A stretch of 64,000 nucleotides of DNA from Pardosa pseudoannulata (lineage: Eukaryota; Arthropoda; Arachnida; Araneae; Lycosidae). The stretch lies in the NCBI GenBank assembly GCA_032207245.1, contig CM063502.1, positions 115,724,197-115,788,196 on the forward strand. The letters are read 5' to 3'. Under the pieces are notes generated by a model that searched no databases, was not told the origin of the DNA, and saw only the letters and a program-made list of their open reading frames with translations. Position numbers and translations under genes: made by a program. Of the stretch, positions 1 to 12,499 are shown one piece after another (positions within the stretch are counted from its first letter, which is position 1; every line of letters starts with the position of its first letter).

Positions 1-662
1 ACTGGTGTATTTCTTATTATTTTAGATAATAATAAAAAAAATAAATTTTCAGATACAAAATAAGTTTTATTTATTTGCCCATGATGTTGTGTTATTTTCA
101 ATAAAATAGAAATCTACATTCCCTATTTTCTGTAACATTGGAATTTATGGAGGGAGATGTAACAACTAAATATATTCCTTAAACACAGGAATATATTCAG
201 TTTTCAATCTAAAAATATTCCTGTGTTTTTTAGTTATTTGTAGTTAGATGTAATATAATCGATTTTCTTACACTTAGTTTTCTAATTATACATCCGTATT
301 ATTTATTTCCTTTTTTAGGAAAGGCTAAAAAATGCTTTTTAGAATTGTCATTTTTGAATTTTTTTAAAAGGAAAAAAATCGTACACGTTTGGAGACACAA
401 AATAAGTTTTATTTAGTTTCATATGATGTTTAGTTTTCTTTGGGAAAATAGAATTACTAATACCCCAATTTTTTGTATCCTTAATTTTTTTTAATTGACT
501 TAATAAATATTATCATAAACCCATAAACCCACAGAGAAATATAATGCTCGAAAAATATCTATATTTTAAAAATATTGATTTTTTTGTAGAAATTGTTTAT
601 GGAAGTTTATTTAAAATATGGAATATTTTACTCATTTATGATACACATTAAATATTTAAAAA
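1..662. other. A+T-rich stretch, no feature seen
   Basis: Very A+T-rich sequence with many homopolymer runs. I see no coding frame, no recognisable element and no clear repeat here. Confidence 0.6.
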
Positions 663-1222
663 TCTCATAAAAATTAGAAAAGTTTTGCTTTGGAAATAAT
701 GCTAAAAAGTTCTTTTTGTTTCTAAAACTTAGTTATATTTTTCAATTCAATTGGATAAAAATATGGTATATTCAGGGAAATTTCAGTCGTTTAACTGTTA
801 TCTTAAGTGATATCACATCATTTATATTTCATACCAAAACTCTTTTCTAATTCATGCGTTAAGTATGCATGTTTTATGTAATTTAAATATTATTATTCTA
901 AATGAAAATTATTTAAATATTATTTTACCTATTTAAATATTATTAGTACTATTTAAATATTATTATTCTAAATATTATTATTCTCATAAAAATTAGAAGA
1001 GTTTTGCTTTAGAAATAATACTAAAAAGTTCTTTTTTTCTAAAACTTAGTTATATTTTTCAATTCAATTAAATAAAAATATGGTATATTCAGGAAAATTT
1101 CAGTCATTTCACTGTTGTCTTTAGTGATATCACATCATTTATATTCCATACCAAAACACTTTTCTAATTCATGTGTTAAGTATGCATGTTTTATGTAATT
1201 TAGATATTATCATTCTAAATGA
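663..1222. repeat. Direct duplication, two copies of about 245 bp
   Basis: Bases about 663-905 recur at about 982-1222 in the same orientation with scattered substitutions (shared landmarks include CTCATAAAAATTAG and TATGCATGTTTTATGTAATTTA split at a few mismatches). The copies are separated by about 75 bases in which the 14-mer ATTTAAATATTATT occurs four times (881, 911, 931, 951). The unit encodes nothing I recognise. Confidence 0.85.
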
Positions 1223-1848
1223 TATGATTCAGAGTTTGTATATCTTTGCTTGGAATCAACGAAACAAATATATACATGTAAAATTCCTGTCATAAAAGTT
1301 TGTATTAAAATTTGATACTTTATTTTCTAGACAATTATATGCTATAATAAGCAACAGTATCTTAAATCGTCGTTATAGTTTTTTCAGTTGGTAATTTTGA
1401 ACACTTCTTGAAATAAACTTATTGTCTTTAATTTAAAAACATCAGTGTGCTTTATAGTTAAATATGCATACATACACAACTAATATGTATATACATATGT
1501 GCATCTTTGTTGATTTTTTTAATCTTTTTTTTCAAGACTTAGTTTAAGTGGGATTCAAAATAAAAAACTGATAAAATTTTTTAAACGATAATACATAAAG
1601 AGCTTTTTATTCTACTAAGCAAAAATAAAATAAATCTATTTAAACAAAAAGAAAAAAAATCTTATGTAGTATGTTTAATAAAAAAACAAACAATTTAGAA
1701 TAAATAAGAAATTTATTCCACTAAAATAAATTGCATAAAAAGTGATTACTTAAATATAGATGTGTTAGAAATCTTTATGGCAAGAAATAAATTTATTTTT
1801 TACCAGATTAATGGAATTTTGTTTTCCTTGTCCATGGAATGTTATAAA
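1223..1848. other. No feature seen
   Basis: A+T-rich non-coding sequence with short TA/CA runs near 1460-1500. Nothing else is supportable. Confidence 0.5.
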
Positions 1849-2615
1849 AAGATAAAACTTACCGAAAAACAATTTTGGTTACATTTTATAAATATTTCTG
1901 TTGATACTAGGAGATATTAAAGGTATAGTAATATCTGCTGAAAGTAACTATATAATATAATTAAGTTGTTATAATTTATAACTATGTTATAATATAAAAT
2001 AGATAAAAGTTACCTTTAGCTATGAAAAGAAATTTATTTGAATATTTCTTTTACGAAACACAACTTTTTACACTGCTTTCAACTTGAAAAAAAGATTTCA
2101 ACTTGATAAAAAGATAAAACTTACCGAAAAACAATTTTGGTTACATTTTATAAATATTTCTGTTGATACTAGGAGATATTAAAGGTATAGTAATATCTGC
2201 TGAAAGTAACTATATAATATAATTAAGTTGTTATAATTTATAACTATGTTATAATATAAAATAGATAAAAGTTACCTTTAGCTATGAAAAGAAATTTATT
2301 TGAATATTTCTTTTACGAAACACAACTTTTTACACTGCTTTCAACTTGAAAAAAAGATTTCAACTTGATAAAAAGATAAAACTTACAGAAAAACAATTTT
2401 GGTTACATTTTATAAATATTTCTGTTGATACTACGAAATATTAAAGGTATAGTGATATCTGCTGAAAGTAACTATATAATATAATTAAGTTGTTATAATT
2501 TATAGCTATGTTATAATATAAAATAGATAAAAGTTACCTTTAGCTATGAATAGAAATTTATTTGAATATTTCTTTTACGAAACACAACTTTTTACATTGC
2601 TTTCAACTTGAAAAA
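1849..2615. repeat. Tandem array, 262-bp unit, about 2.9 copies
   Basis: The landmark GATAAAACTTAC begins at 1851, 2113 and 2375, giving an exact 262-bp period twice. Units 1 and 2 look almost identical; unit 3 carries several substitutions (for example ACCGAAAA to ACAGAAAA and TAGGAGATATT to TACGAAATATT). The unit is A+T-rich and non-coding. The even period and high identity of the first two units indicate a recent tandem amplification. It may be a small satellite or minisatellite cluster. Confidence 0.95.
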
Positions 2616-3284
2616 TTCATAAATAGTAATACCATTAAGGGATTGCAATAGTAATATAAGAAATATATGTAGTTAAATGACTATTATAAGTAAAGAGAAA
2701 AGAAAATGTTATATTAAATTTTCATTATAAACTATTTTCTGTGTATTTTTCAGTTCTTTTACAGTGGTTTTATATTCTGTGGATTGTTTATTACTTATTT
2801 AAAATTGCAGAGAGCATTTAAAAAATTGGAAAATGTAGACTTTCATTTTAACAGCCTGAAGCTATTAATCTGTTCCAGAATAATCTAGAAAAAATAGAAA
2901 GTAAAGTTATAATTAAAACTTTCAGGTAAGTAATAAAGCTCCATGCGCTCCTGTCTTAATTTAGATGGATATACATCAACTCTACTTCTTAAGAGATGTA
3001 AACTAATAGCAACTTTTAAAATCAACTTTTCTCCTAGAACCGGATATAAAATGTTTTCTGACAGCTTTTATTTTAAAACTAAGAGTAGTTTATGCCGCTT
3101 CTGTAAACTTTCAATCCATGACTTAAATAAATTTCTGAAAATGTTCGCCACTGTCAAAAGGACCAAACTAGAGAATTAAAAGATTGAAAAATAAATTCAT
3201 ACATGCATAATTGAATTCAAACTATGTTTTAACAGTATAAGTATGTCAAAATATGTGTACAAGTTAATGTAATAGTCTGCTATT
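2616..3284. other. No feature seen
   Basis: A 78-codon frame at 2943-3179 (+) has no recognisable domain and typical A+T-driven composition, so I treat it as chance. No other feature is visible. Confidence 0.5.
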
Positions 3285-3470
3285 ATTATCTCTACCTGTA
3301 TAAAAGGAACATATGTTTGTATGCTTGTCTGTATGCATGTAGAATGATGGACAAAACTTAAGAACGAAGATAAAATGGGCATGTAAATTGAAATCTGTAC
3401 TTGTAGATCAAAAGCCAAACAGTAATATTGACAAGATGTTCAACATGACTCAATATAAAACTTTTACTGA
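3285..3470 (+). repeat. Dispersed repeat copy, left of piggyBac element
   Basis: This stretch matches 4600-4770 in the same orientation: both run through a TATG/TTTGTATG-rich segment, then a GCATGTAG landmark, then ACAAAACTTAAGAACRAAG-like sequence and an AAACAGT motif. Divergence is considerable. The family is not recognised. The piggyBac-derived element lies between the two copies. Confidence 0.7.
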
Positions 3471-3602
3471 AAGGAAGTACAGAACCTTTCAGAAAATAGT
3501 TTTGCAGAAAGTGCATACTAATTTGTACATATACATGGATTTTTAGAAACAATTTATATTATTCAAAAGTATGCCTTTTGTGAAAAACAGTGATATGTGT
3601 GT

Positions 3603-4179
3603 TTAACCCCTTCCAGTATGATTTAATAATGAAAAACTGTGCATGAAATAACCATTTAATTTTTATTTAAAAAACTTGTTTCATTTTACAATTCTTACAT
3701 ATTCTTAATTAAAATCCACTTTTTACATAGTGTTAAATAATATCAGAAACAGTAAAATTAAGAAGATATCAAAGCAAAACATTAATAAGGTATACAGATA
3801 ATAGCCTTCAAGCTAGTGGTACTTTTCAAAACAAAGTGCAAAGGAATTCTTAATTGTTTACACCGCCAAGTAGTCTCACTTTTAATTTGATTCTTGCAAC
3901 ACACACGGCATTTCTTAGTAGGTTTTCTTTTATTCTGACTCATTAATTTGGCAATGACTTGTACCAAGAAATTCTAAGTAAACAATATGCAATAGTGGCT
4001 TGTGATTTTCACAAGTGATAAAAGTGTTGCCAAATTCAGTACACTAGAAATTTTAAACTAAATTAATTATCATATTTAACAGTAACTTTAATCGCATGAC
4101 GAGTGTAGCTCGTCATTGTGCGGTATGAAATGAAAAACTAATGACGAGCTAGACTCGTCATTTTACCAGAATGGGTTAA
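3603..4179 (-). mobile_element. piggyBac-derived miniature element, copy 1
   Basis: TTAA at 3603-3606 and 4176-4179 forms the target-site duplication used by piggyBac transposases. The ends are inverted: one side reads TTAACCCCTTCCAGTA and the other, reverse-complemented, TTAACCCATTCTGGTA. Inside the right end are two short palindromes, ATGACGAG/CTCGTCAT, one with a TGTAG spacer and one with a CTAGA spacer. The interior encodes a remnant of the transposase C-terminal Cys-rich domain on the minus strand. About 569 bp between target sites is far shorter than an autonomous element. A second copy lies at 31536-32112 in opposite orientation with only a few differences. That similarity suggests fairly recent movement driven by a full-length relative elsewhere. 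Confidence 0.85.
3782..3967 (-). pseudogene. piggyBac transposase C-terminal Cys-rich fragment, copy 1
   Basis: A 61-codon frame whose middle reads as the zinc-binding tail of piggyBac transposases: a basic lead (KRKPTKKC), then CRVC, then CKNQIKSETTWRC and PLHF. The family tail has a C-x2-C ... T-T-W/Y-x-C-x2-C pattern that helps bind the transposon ends. Here one expected Cys is Leu (CKQL) and the last Cys/His pair is missing or out of frame, so it is degenerate. There is no RNase H-like catalytic domain. The frame is most likely a left-over of the parent element's last coding segment rather than a functional protein. The homology is read by eye, not searched. Confidence 0.7.
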
Positions 4180-4599
4180 TAGCTAGAAACTAAAGTAAAA
4201 TTGAACGCAGACACGACTCTTAGATGTATGCATAATTCATTTCTCTCTCTCTCTCTTTATATGTATCTTTATACACACACACAAACACACACACATATAT
4301 AGATATACATAAACAAACATTCAGCTTGTTTGGAGAGTTATAAGAATTATGGAACAAAACTAAAATAGATCAGCAGACTTAAAATATTGGATGCATCTTT
4401 TTAAATATTTCATTTGATGCAAATAAATTTTAAATTATTAGTAATATCTACTAAAAATATAATTATAAAGAGCAATTTAGATTTAATTTACATGTAAAAA
4501 AATCTCTTCTAATTTTATTTGATTCTTTCTTTAGAAAAAAATGATATAAAAAAGAAACAAAATATACATTTTTATACCATTTTTTTCTGAATTAAAGGG
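4180..4599. repeat. Short (TC)n and (CA)n runs, otherwise no feature
   Basis: A (TC)n run lies at about 4241-4256 and a (CA)n run at about 4274-4297. The rest is A+T-rich with no recognisable feature. Confidence 0.7.
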
Positions 4600-4770
4600 A
4601 GTATGTATTTGTATGATTATATGTTCTGAAATATGTATGTTTACACGTATGTTTGTAAGCATGTAGGGTTGTGGAGAAAACTTAAGAACAAAGAAGAAAT
4701 GAATTGCAAAGGAAAGTCTAGTTGTCTTTGGAGACCAATTGTCAAACAGTGGTATTGAGAGCATGTTTTA
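4600..4770 (+). repeat. Dispersed repeat copy, right of piggyBac element
   Basis: Partner of 3285-3470 in the same orientation (shared GCATGTAG, AAAACTTAAGAACAAAG and GTCAAACAGT landmarks). The overlapping 77-codon minus-strand frame has no recognisable homology. Confidence 0.7.
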
Positions 4771-7700
4771 TATAATTTAATAGGATAATTTTGTTGAAAA
4801 TTAGTTCACAGTGTATTGCAAGGAGTTGTTTTAATATTTTCACCTGTACACTTATAGTTTATTCATTGATTTGTGTATATAACTAGGTTTATAAACTTTA
4901 TCCAAATGTCATAAAATTCAAAGTCAACTTGAGTGAAGTACAAGGCTTTGCATTTTATGTTATACTCCGGCATAAAATATTAACCTTCTCAAGTACAAAT
5001 ATGATTCATAAGGATTCCCTTTTATAAAATAGAGTTACATATAATTTTAATACCTAGAATATAGCTTAAAATTAAAAACATTTACAACACATTCAAAATT
5101 TTCAAAATTTTTGCTGAAAAAAAGTAGTAAAAAGTCTTTTCTAAAGTAAATGTATGTATATCTAATTTTATCTTGGAATACTTTTGTTTATGAGATTTAG
5201 ATGTAATTGACAGCTACTGTCAAATTTTTAATGCACTGAAATTATTCTTTACGTCATGTGGTTTCAGTAGACTGATATTTACTGTTTGAAGCCCATTTGA
5301 TTGTCCTTGAAGATGATGAGATTCAAACCTACAGTTTTAAATGAGTTATTTTTATTACCCTTAATATATGAAAAAGTGACGACAATAATGCGTGAATACG
5401 TTATTAAAATAATTAGAAAGATATTTCCTTTGTTATTAAATACAAAAGTAATGTAACTTAATGTATTAGGTTTGTAATGTATATGAAGGAATCGGAAATA
5501 GATATAAATGTTGATATTTAGTTTTGAAGCGATTAAGACATTTAATCAGATAAACAGGCTATTTTTACTTCATTTTGAAAAAATAAAATTATACATTCAA
5601 ACACTGGGGTAAAAGTTAAGTAATAATTTCAAAATTAATATTTGGAATATGTCATTTTACTGTGAAATTAATTTTTGAATTTCTCTGCATGCATTTGAAA
5701 GAGGCTGGAACATCAAATGCTGTTGGTTCTAATATTTGAGTGTTCAAATCCTTTTATACACATAAATTTACGTATTCGTTTGGAAACTTTTTACGTAGTA
5801 AATGTTAGTATAACTAGCTATAGTGCTGGATAAACGTGTATCTATCCAAACTTTTTACCGATATAGAAAAATTTTGTTCTTATGAAATATGCAATACTAC
5901 CAACGAATTCAGGCTATCTCTAACTGAATTTTAGTTATGGACTGACATTTCCTTCCCTTTATGCACACAATTTTACACTTGAAATCTAAAGCTCTCAAAA
6001 GTGCATATTGTTTAAAATTAGCCTTTTAAAAATAGCATTAGCTACAAAATACTTGCTATCTAATTTTGTTATCTTTCATCTTCTAATATTTTAAAAATTA
6101 AAAAAGGATCTATGTGAAACATAAGCTCCATAAAACTTATTTTTGCTGTGGACAAACACTATAAGTTACTTTTGAAAGACTTTGTTTTCGCTTATACTTA
6201 ATGCTGGAGGCAGGGTCTGATTATGACCTTGGACCTAGAATTTTGACCTCATGACCCCAAACCTTAAAAAATAATACATGTTTTTTTTTTATTGATATAT
6301 GTTTTCAAATTTGGAGCTTTTTTCAAAATTTTTTCTGAAAAAAAGTAGTAAAAAGTCTTTCCAAAAGTAAAACTTTCAAATTTTGAAAATATCAAGTTTT
6401 TCATTGATATTTAAGGTAATTTTATTTTTTGAAGGATATTATTCATTTGATAATATTTATTCTTAGTGTTTAAATTATAGTACTTTTCTTTCAATTTGAG
6501 AGTGTTTTCCATACTAAGCAAATGCATGATGAATGGGGAAGCATGGAACCTTAGTTCTGTTGGTAGTTGGGTCATAAAAAAAGACAATGGACCTTATGTT
6601 TATACATAGTCATTTTTTTACAGAGAAGACTAAAAAGAATACTGTGCCTAGGACCTCCAACAGCCTTAGTCAGAAAAATGTAAGCATGCACATTTTTTAA
6701 AAATAAAAAAGTATATATTTTTTTAAATTACAAATAAATATGTAAGCACCACAGTTTATTTTTTACAGGCTCGTTTTCTTTCTAAATGGACTTATGAAGT
6801 GAAGAATGAGCTTTCGTATTTTTTCACCACAATGCCTTCTACTGCTTATTTTGGAGTTCAACGAAAGTCAAAAAATTATTCCACTTTGCTATTGTAGTTG
6901 ACACCGAGTAGTTATGAGTAGTAATCTGCATTATTCTGTGCTGAAAGGAGTATATTTTACCAAAATGTAAGTAAGTAGGTTCAACAATCAGCCGAATAAT
7001 AGTCACATAATTTTTTTCTTAGGGGTAGAGGCAATTAGAGAGCCTTATCGGTAAACTCAAGATTCACAAAACGTTTAAGCCATATAGATAATAATCATAG
7101 TCTATCCAAGATGGTTAAATAAAATATAAGCGAACTTATATCTTATTCTTAGTAAGATTGAGTCCAGAAACCAGTTTAATATTCTTGGAAACAAAATCAC
7201 TTGAAACGATGTGTTGGTACCTGAGACTTTCTGTCTTTTAAAACGAAAGCAACCCTCTGAATTAGAAAAATGTCATCTTGGACACATTTTCAAACTTTAT
7301 GTAAACCATTCCTTTTTTAAAGGAAATTTAATTACTTGAGCGACTTTTCGAAATGCAATATCCAACATTCCTTATCGTACAATCATATATTGGTTTATTT
7401 TCCAAAACTGCAGTTCCTACTCCTGAACGTAATTTATATAAAGTCAGGTACCAATCTTTCAACTAGCTTCCCGTAATTTGACAAATCCTGAATCCTAGAT
7501 GAAATCCAGTGCAACTATTTTTTGTTTGCCTAATGGTTTCTTTTAGGCTTGTCTTTACCTTTTGAATCAAATAGTACCTCTAAATCTTTTTTGGTTCCAT
7601 TGCACATGCGGTGCCTTTCAATGTGCAGAAAACTGGGGTAAAATATAAGCTATGGCTTGAAGATGCTATCTTACACTGGTAATTAAATACAAATGATAAA

Positions 7701-10700
7701 ATTAAATCTGTAATATTCTTCTTAATGTGTTTGATAAAACTTGATAAACCATTCTTGTAAGACTTATGAAGGTTTTATTAAAAAAAGTATCTGTGTTTAT
7801 TTTGTACACTGGTCATGTAAGACATAATTTCTTTCGTAGTCAAGAATTCACACTTGGAATAAAAACCATCCAATTTTAGATGGTTCTGAAGAATTCGTTT
7901 CATTTCGCCTTATACAGTGTCTATATGATGATCGATACTATTAAAAGCATCCTATTCACCTCCCACAATGTGATTTAACAGCAAAAGATACAACTGCATG
8001 TTCTAATTTAAATCTTTGCTACAGTGAATTCAAAATTATTACTCTTCATTCAAAAGCGACAAACACCTTGGCTGAATATTCATTTACAGTTTACTAGATC
8101 ATTTCATGGTTCATTCTCATCAAATTCGTCAATATGAGTCTGATCCATGTCCAGGCATGCTCTATAGTTTTTCTGAAAGATTTCTATAAAGATACCCACT
8201 TTTTGGGACATTATATTAACCGTAGCAATAGAAATGGTGTTTTGGAGGAACAGTTTTTGTAAGAGTTTAGGTGTAATCGATTGCAAGAAATTGCCCTCAT
8301 CAGTCCAAAGAATGTGCTCTGAAGCCTTGAATGTAGTTTTTCTTTATTTTTTAAAATTTAATAAAATGAATTAAGCATTTTTAAAATTTTTAAAATTTTT
8401 ATTTTAAAAATCTATATATATTTAAAACTAAATTACTGAAATTGTACTATATTTTATCAAAATACAGAAACAATAAAATATGAATGTTCTCTAGGGAAAT
8501 ATTTTTTTTCTTTTTACTCGTTTTCAAGAAAAACTAGATTTTATACCGGAACTCTAAAGTGGCGTCATCTATTGGTAAATTGTAACAATTTATTGAAAAT
8601 GGAAGAGATTTATAATCTTTAAATATTTCTAGAAAACCCTATCTGAAAACTGAGTACCTCTCAAAATAACACATTAGATTACAGAACCGAATTTAAATGA
8701 AATTAATTTTTGAAATTAAGTTGTTAGGTTTTTTTTGTTGCTTTTTAATTATCTTTTCTCACTTTGATATTTAGTATTTGTATCAATGTTTCACTTTTTA
8801 TGTAATGTTTTTTAATCCTGTGTAATGCTGATTCTGATAAAAATTAATCTAATAAGAAATTTAACAAAAAATATTTTATATAGTGGACATCTGGTACCTC
8901 AAACGATAGTTAATTTTTGATTGTTTGTAAGAGATGTTCCATTATAGTCGTGAATTTAGAACTCATTAAAAAGAATAACTGAATTTTACCATTCAAAATT
9001 AGATTTAAAAAAATACTGTGCTAAATTATATATAAAAGAAATGTATCGTTGATAATGTGCAAATGCAAAATAAGATTCTATGTTATTTTCTTATAATACA
9101 GTCCTAGTCCGAAATTTCTCTTATTTTTATTCTGAAGCTTTTTGCAAATTGAGAAAAAAAATTATTTTCTTACTTAGATTAAGAAAATAAAATTTTTTAA
9201 AAACATGAACACTCTGTAGTCCAATCTACTGAATCTCCTAAATCTTTCAGCAGTTTTGTAACATTATGTATCAGTCAGTTAGCATGATAGAGCATAAATC
9301 CTCATACCAGGGTAATTTTATTTCTGATCAAAATTGTAAAGGAAGGGAGTTTTTAATTTGTTAATGATATAGTAATAAAAAAGTACTACCTCCCTTACGT
9401 TTAGAAAGTACGACTCTTTAATATTTTTGACTACTTTGAACCGGTAACCATAAATAGAGTATACATTATAACATATATCTATTCGACATTTGACATTTCT
9501 ACCTAGATTAAATGGAATTTAAAAATTAGAAGAAATTTCTAAATTAAAACAATATTTTGCAATGAGAAATCTACAAATTTTAATAACCGTTTCAGTTTTA
9601 ATTGAAAGTATATTTGTAATAATTTTAACTAATTTCCAATTTTATACTTAAAACTAGAGCTCAAATCTATAACTTATACTAAATAAAAATATATTGAGTA
9701 CTTAAAAAGAGACGAAACTTTAATACTAAGTAACTTTTACAATTTTGAGGAAAATTTGCATTTAAAAAGCACTAAATATTTTGAGGAAAATTTACTTTTG
9801 AGTGAAATAAATATTAAATAAATTACTAAATTTAAATTTATAAATACACCAATGAACCAGTTTAAATGTGATGAAGATATATGTGTATATTATGTCATAT
9901 TGCATCCGATATAGTGCTGCCATCTATCGACTGGAAAAGAATTGAACTATTAAAACATTATTCTTATGATGCTGATGAATGAAAAATGAATAAAGCCTTA
10001 GCTTTAAAATTCAATCTGCCTTTTCGTACTCCATGATTATATGGATTTTCGTAGCCATTCTTAATATATTTTAGTAGAAACAATGACACTAGCTCTCCTA
10101 ATTGACCAACATGGTTCAAAACGTTCTACCTATATTTTCCTTTTCATCGCTTAATAATTTTTTAAAACAGAGAAATTATTAATCCACCTTTTTAGCGATA
10201 CTTTCAGATTACGATAATATATAAATATATATATTTTACAGTCTAAAGTAAGATACCAATTCCAGATGATTAGATTTTAAAATGATTAAAATTACTTAAC
10301 CTTATCTTTTATTAAACTACATATCATACAAGCATATATTTTTAAAGATTTACGTACAAAGTTACATAGATTAGTACTTTTTATTCCAGTTTAATAAATA
10401 AGTATGGTTACATTAATATCTATATCAAATACAACAAATTTAATATTGTAGAATTATTGGATGCTTGCATATAATTATAAATATAATTATGATCAAATTA
10501 TTAAATTCACATATATGTGTTATTTAAAAAATGTTTAGTTTGCCAAAGTAGCGAAATTACTATGATATGGAATAAAATTTTAATATTATCTAGTGCTGCC
10601 ATCTGTTAAAGACCGGAGAAACATCTATACTCCCAAAGTAGTTGAAATGTAAGGAAAATGATATTGCTTAAAACTTACTTATCTCTAAAGAAGTTTTAAA

Positions 10701-11362
10701 AAAGCTTTTACCTGAATTATACTGCTATAAAAGTAATATTTGAAAAAGGCTGCATTTTGTTTAATCTTCTGATTATTTCCTAGCTAAAATGACAAATTAC
10801 TAAACTTAAGCTCGTAATTTTGATTTAGGTAAGTTATTAGTGTATTCTGATTAAGCATTTTTCGCAGTTTTCAAGATTATTAGACAAATCGAAAACTGTT
10901 TTATTAAAGAGAAACAGTAATATAAACTATTATTTTGTTTCAAATTAATTTTATCATATAAATTTTCATTAGTTGTAGACAATTTGTTTAGCTCTATTTT
11001 TTTAAACGTATTAAGATATTCTGAACTTTGGGTTGCTAACTTTCAAGTGCAAATTTCTTACGGTAATTTCTCAGAATACTAAATAATTTTAATAACTAAA
11101 ACACTCAACTTAAAAGACTTCATATAAGAATGTACGAACACACTGTGTACGTTGAAACAGCAGATATTTAGAATATCAAGAAAGTCGTATCGTTCCATTT
11201 GAGCTCTTTATATTTATTTCTCTGAAAACCGACCCTCTGAAGACTATTTTCAGTACCCTAAGGCCTCAACTTATGACCCATTGTTCTTTCAAATAATATA
11301 TTTCCACTAATTTATACATGAGAATTACAGATACTTAGAGGTTAAAAAAAGTGGGTTGAATG
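4771..11362. other. Long A+T-rich gene desert
   Basis: About 6.6 kb with no gene, RNA or complete element that I can support. Small items only: a block of about 45 bases around AAAAAAAGTAGTAAAAAGTC occurs at about 5090-5150 and again at 6320-6372; three sites carry a GTGCTGCCATCT-like or GTGGCGTCATCT-like motif (8557, 9912, 10592); and four GACC(T) motifs cluster at 6225-6256. The 60-codon frame at 8104-8286 (-) has no recognisable homology. Confidence 0.6.
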
Positions 11363-11675
11363 CATTAAAGCTTCTTACGCAAATGTTTTAGGAAGACTTA
11401 ATAATTTTCAATTTCTTTAAGGGCTCAATCTACAAAAAATCATCTCTTAAATAACGTAAGCTCATTAGTATGTAGGTAAAACAAAGACATGTAGACTATA
11501 AGTAAAGCATTATTAATCCATTAAAGCTTCTTCTGCTTCTTCTTTCAACTTAGTAATTTTCAATTCCTTTAAGGGTTCAATCATCAAAAAAGTCATCTCT
11601 TAAAATACGTAAAGTCACTAGTATTCATGCAAAGCACAGTCATGTAGACTGTAAATAAAGCTTTATTATTCCATC
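11363..11675. repeat. Tandem duplication, about 155-bp unit, two copies
   Basis: CATTAAAGCTTCTT begins at 11363 and again at 11520, followed in both by AATTTTCAAT, CTTTAAGGG, CATCTCTTAAA and CATGTAGACT landmarks in the same order. A third CCATCAAAGCTCATT at 11671 marks the end of copy 2. Non-coding. Confidence 0.85.
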
Positions 11676-12499
11676 AAAGCTCATTTATCGAGAGAGTATT
11701 TTTAAGAACAAATTGAATTAGTTTGAAGTGCTACAGTCTACTGCATTATTGCAACAGCGACAATATGACCGGGAATTACTTGTCAAGACTGCTTCAGACA
11801 GACTACGAACATAAATGTCTGTAGTTTAATTTGAACCCACAAACTCTTATACTTTTACTTTCTGAAAAGCTGTCTTTTTTCTCAAAAAATTGAGGATCAT
11901 TGCAAACTGTATGCCTTTGTTTGCATTTTTGCAGTAATGATTTTTTTAGCAAGCCATGAAAAAAACAATTATTTATGTCTCTATCATTAGAAATTATACA
12001 CGGAATTTTATCTTGCATAAGGTAGCATTTTAAAAAATCAGCAGATGCACTTGATAGCGTAAAAAGTGTCCGTCAGTCCTCCGACTTGATGAAAACAAAT
12101 AATTTTTGATTAATATGCCCTTATATTTATGGTGTGAGTGATGGTTTCACTGCAGGAAGGTTGCATCGCCAAGTAAGCCCAACTAACTAAAAATTATTGT
12201 CCATATATCGTGTGATTGGTGAAGCATAAGATTTACCAAATACACACACATATATATGTAAATACAATCATAAATATATGCTTATATGCATACTTACATA
12301 CACACATATATGTGTGTGTGTGTGATCACGAATAAGTCATCTTCCGACTTGTTTTTCATTAATCTCCTGAAAAGTAATAAACATTCTACACCAAAGATCC
12401 ATTCATTTCATTGTGATCACCAATAAAACTTGGATTGTTCAGGAACAAAACCATTGCGCGTGCGCGGCTGATATTGGAGTATATGAAGTGGATATGCAT
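11676..12499. other. Flank with a CA/TA/TG microsatellite
   Basis: Mostly unassigned sequence. A mixed (CA)n, TATATG and (TG)n microsatellite runs at about 12240-12324. The 71-codon minus-strand frame at 11803-12018 has no recognisable homology. Confidence 0.55.

Noticed and set aside
6225..6256. Cluster of GACC(T) motifs as a nuclear-receptor element
   Set aside because: A TGACCTCATGACCC pair is visible, but there is no gene or promoter nearby and the motif is short enough to be chance.
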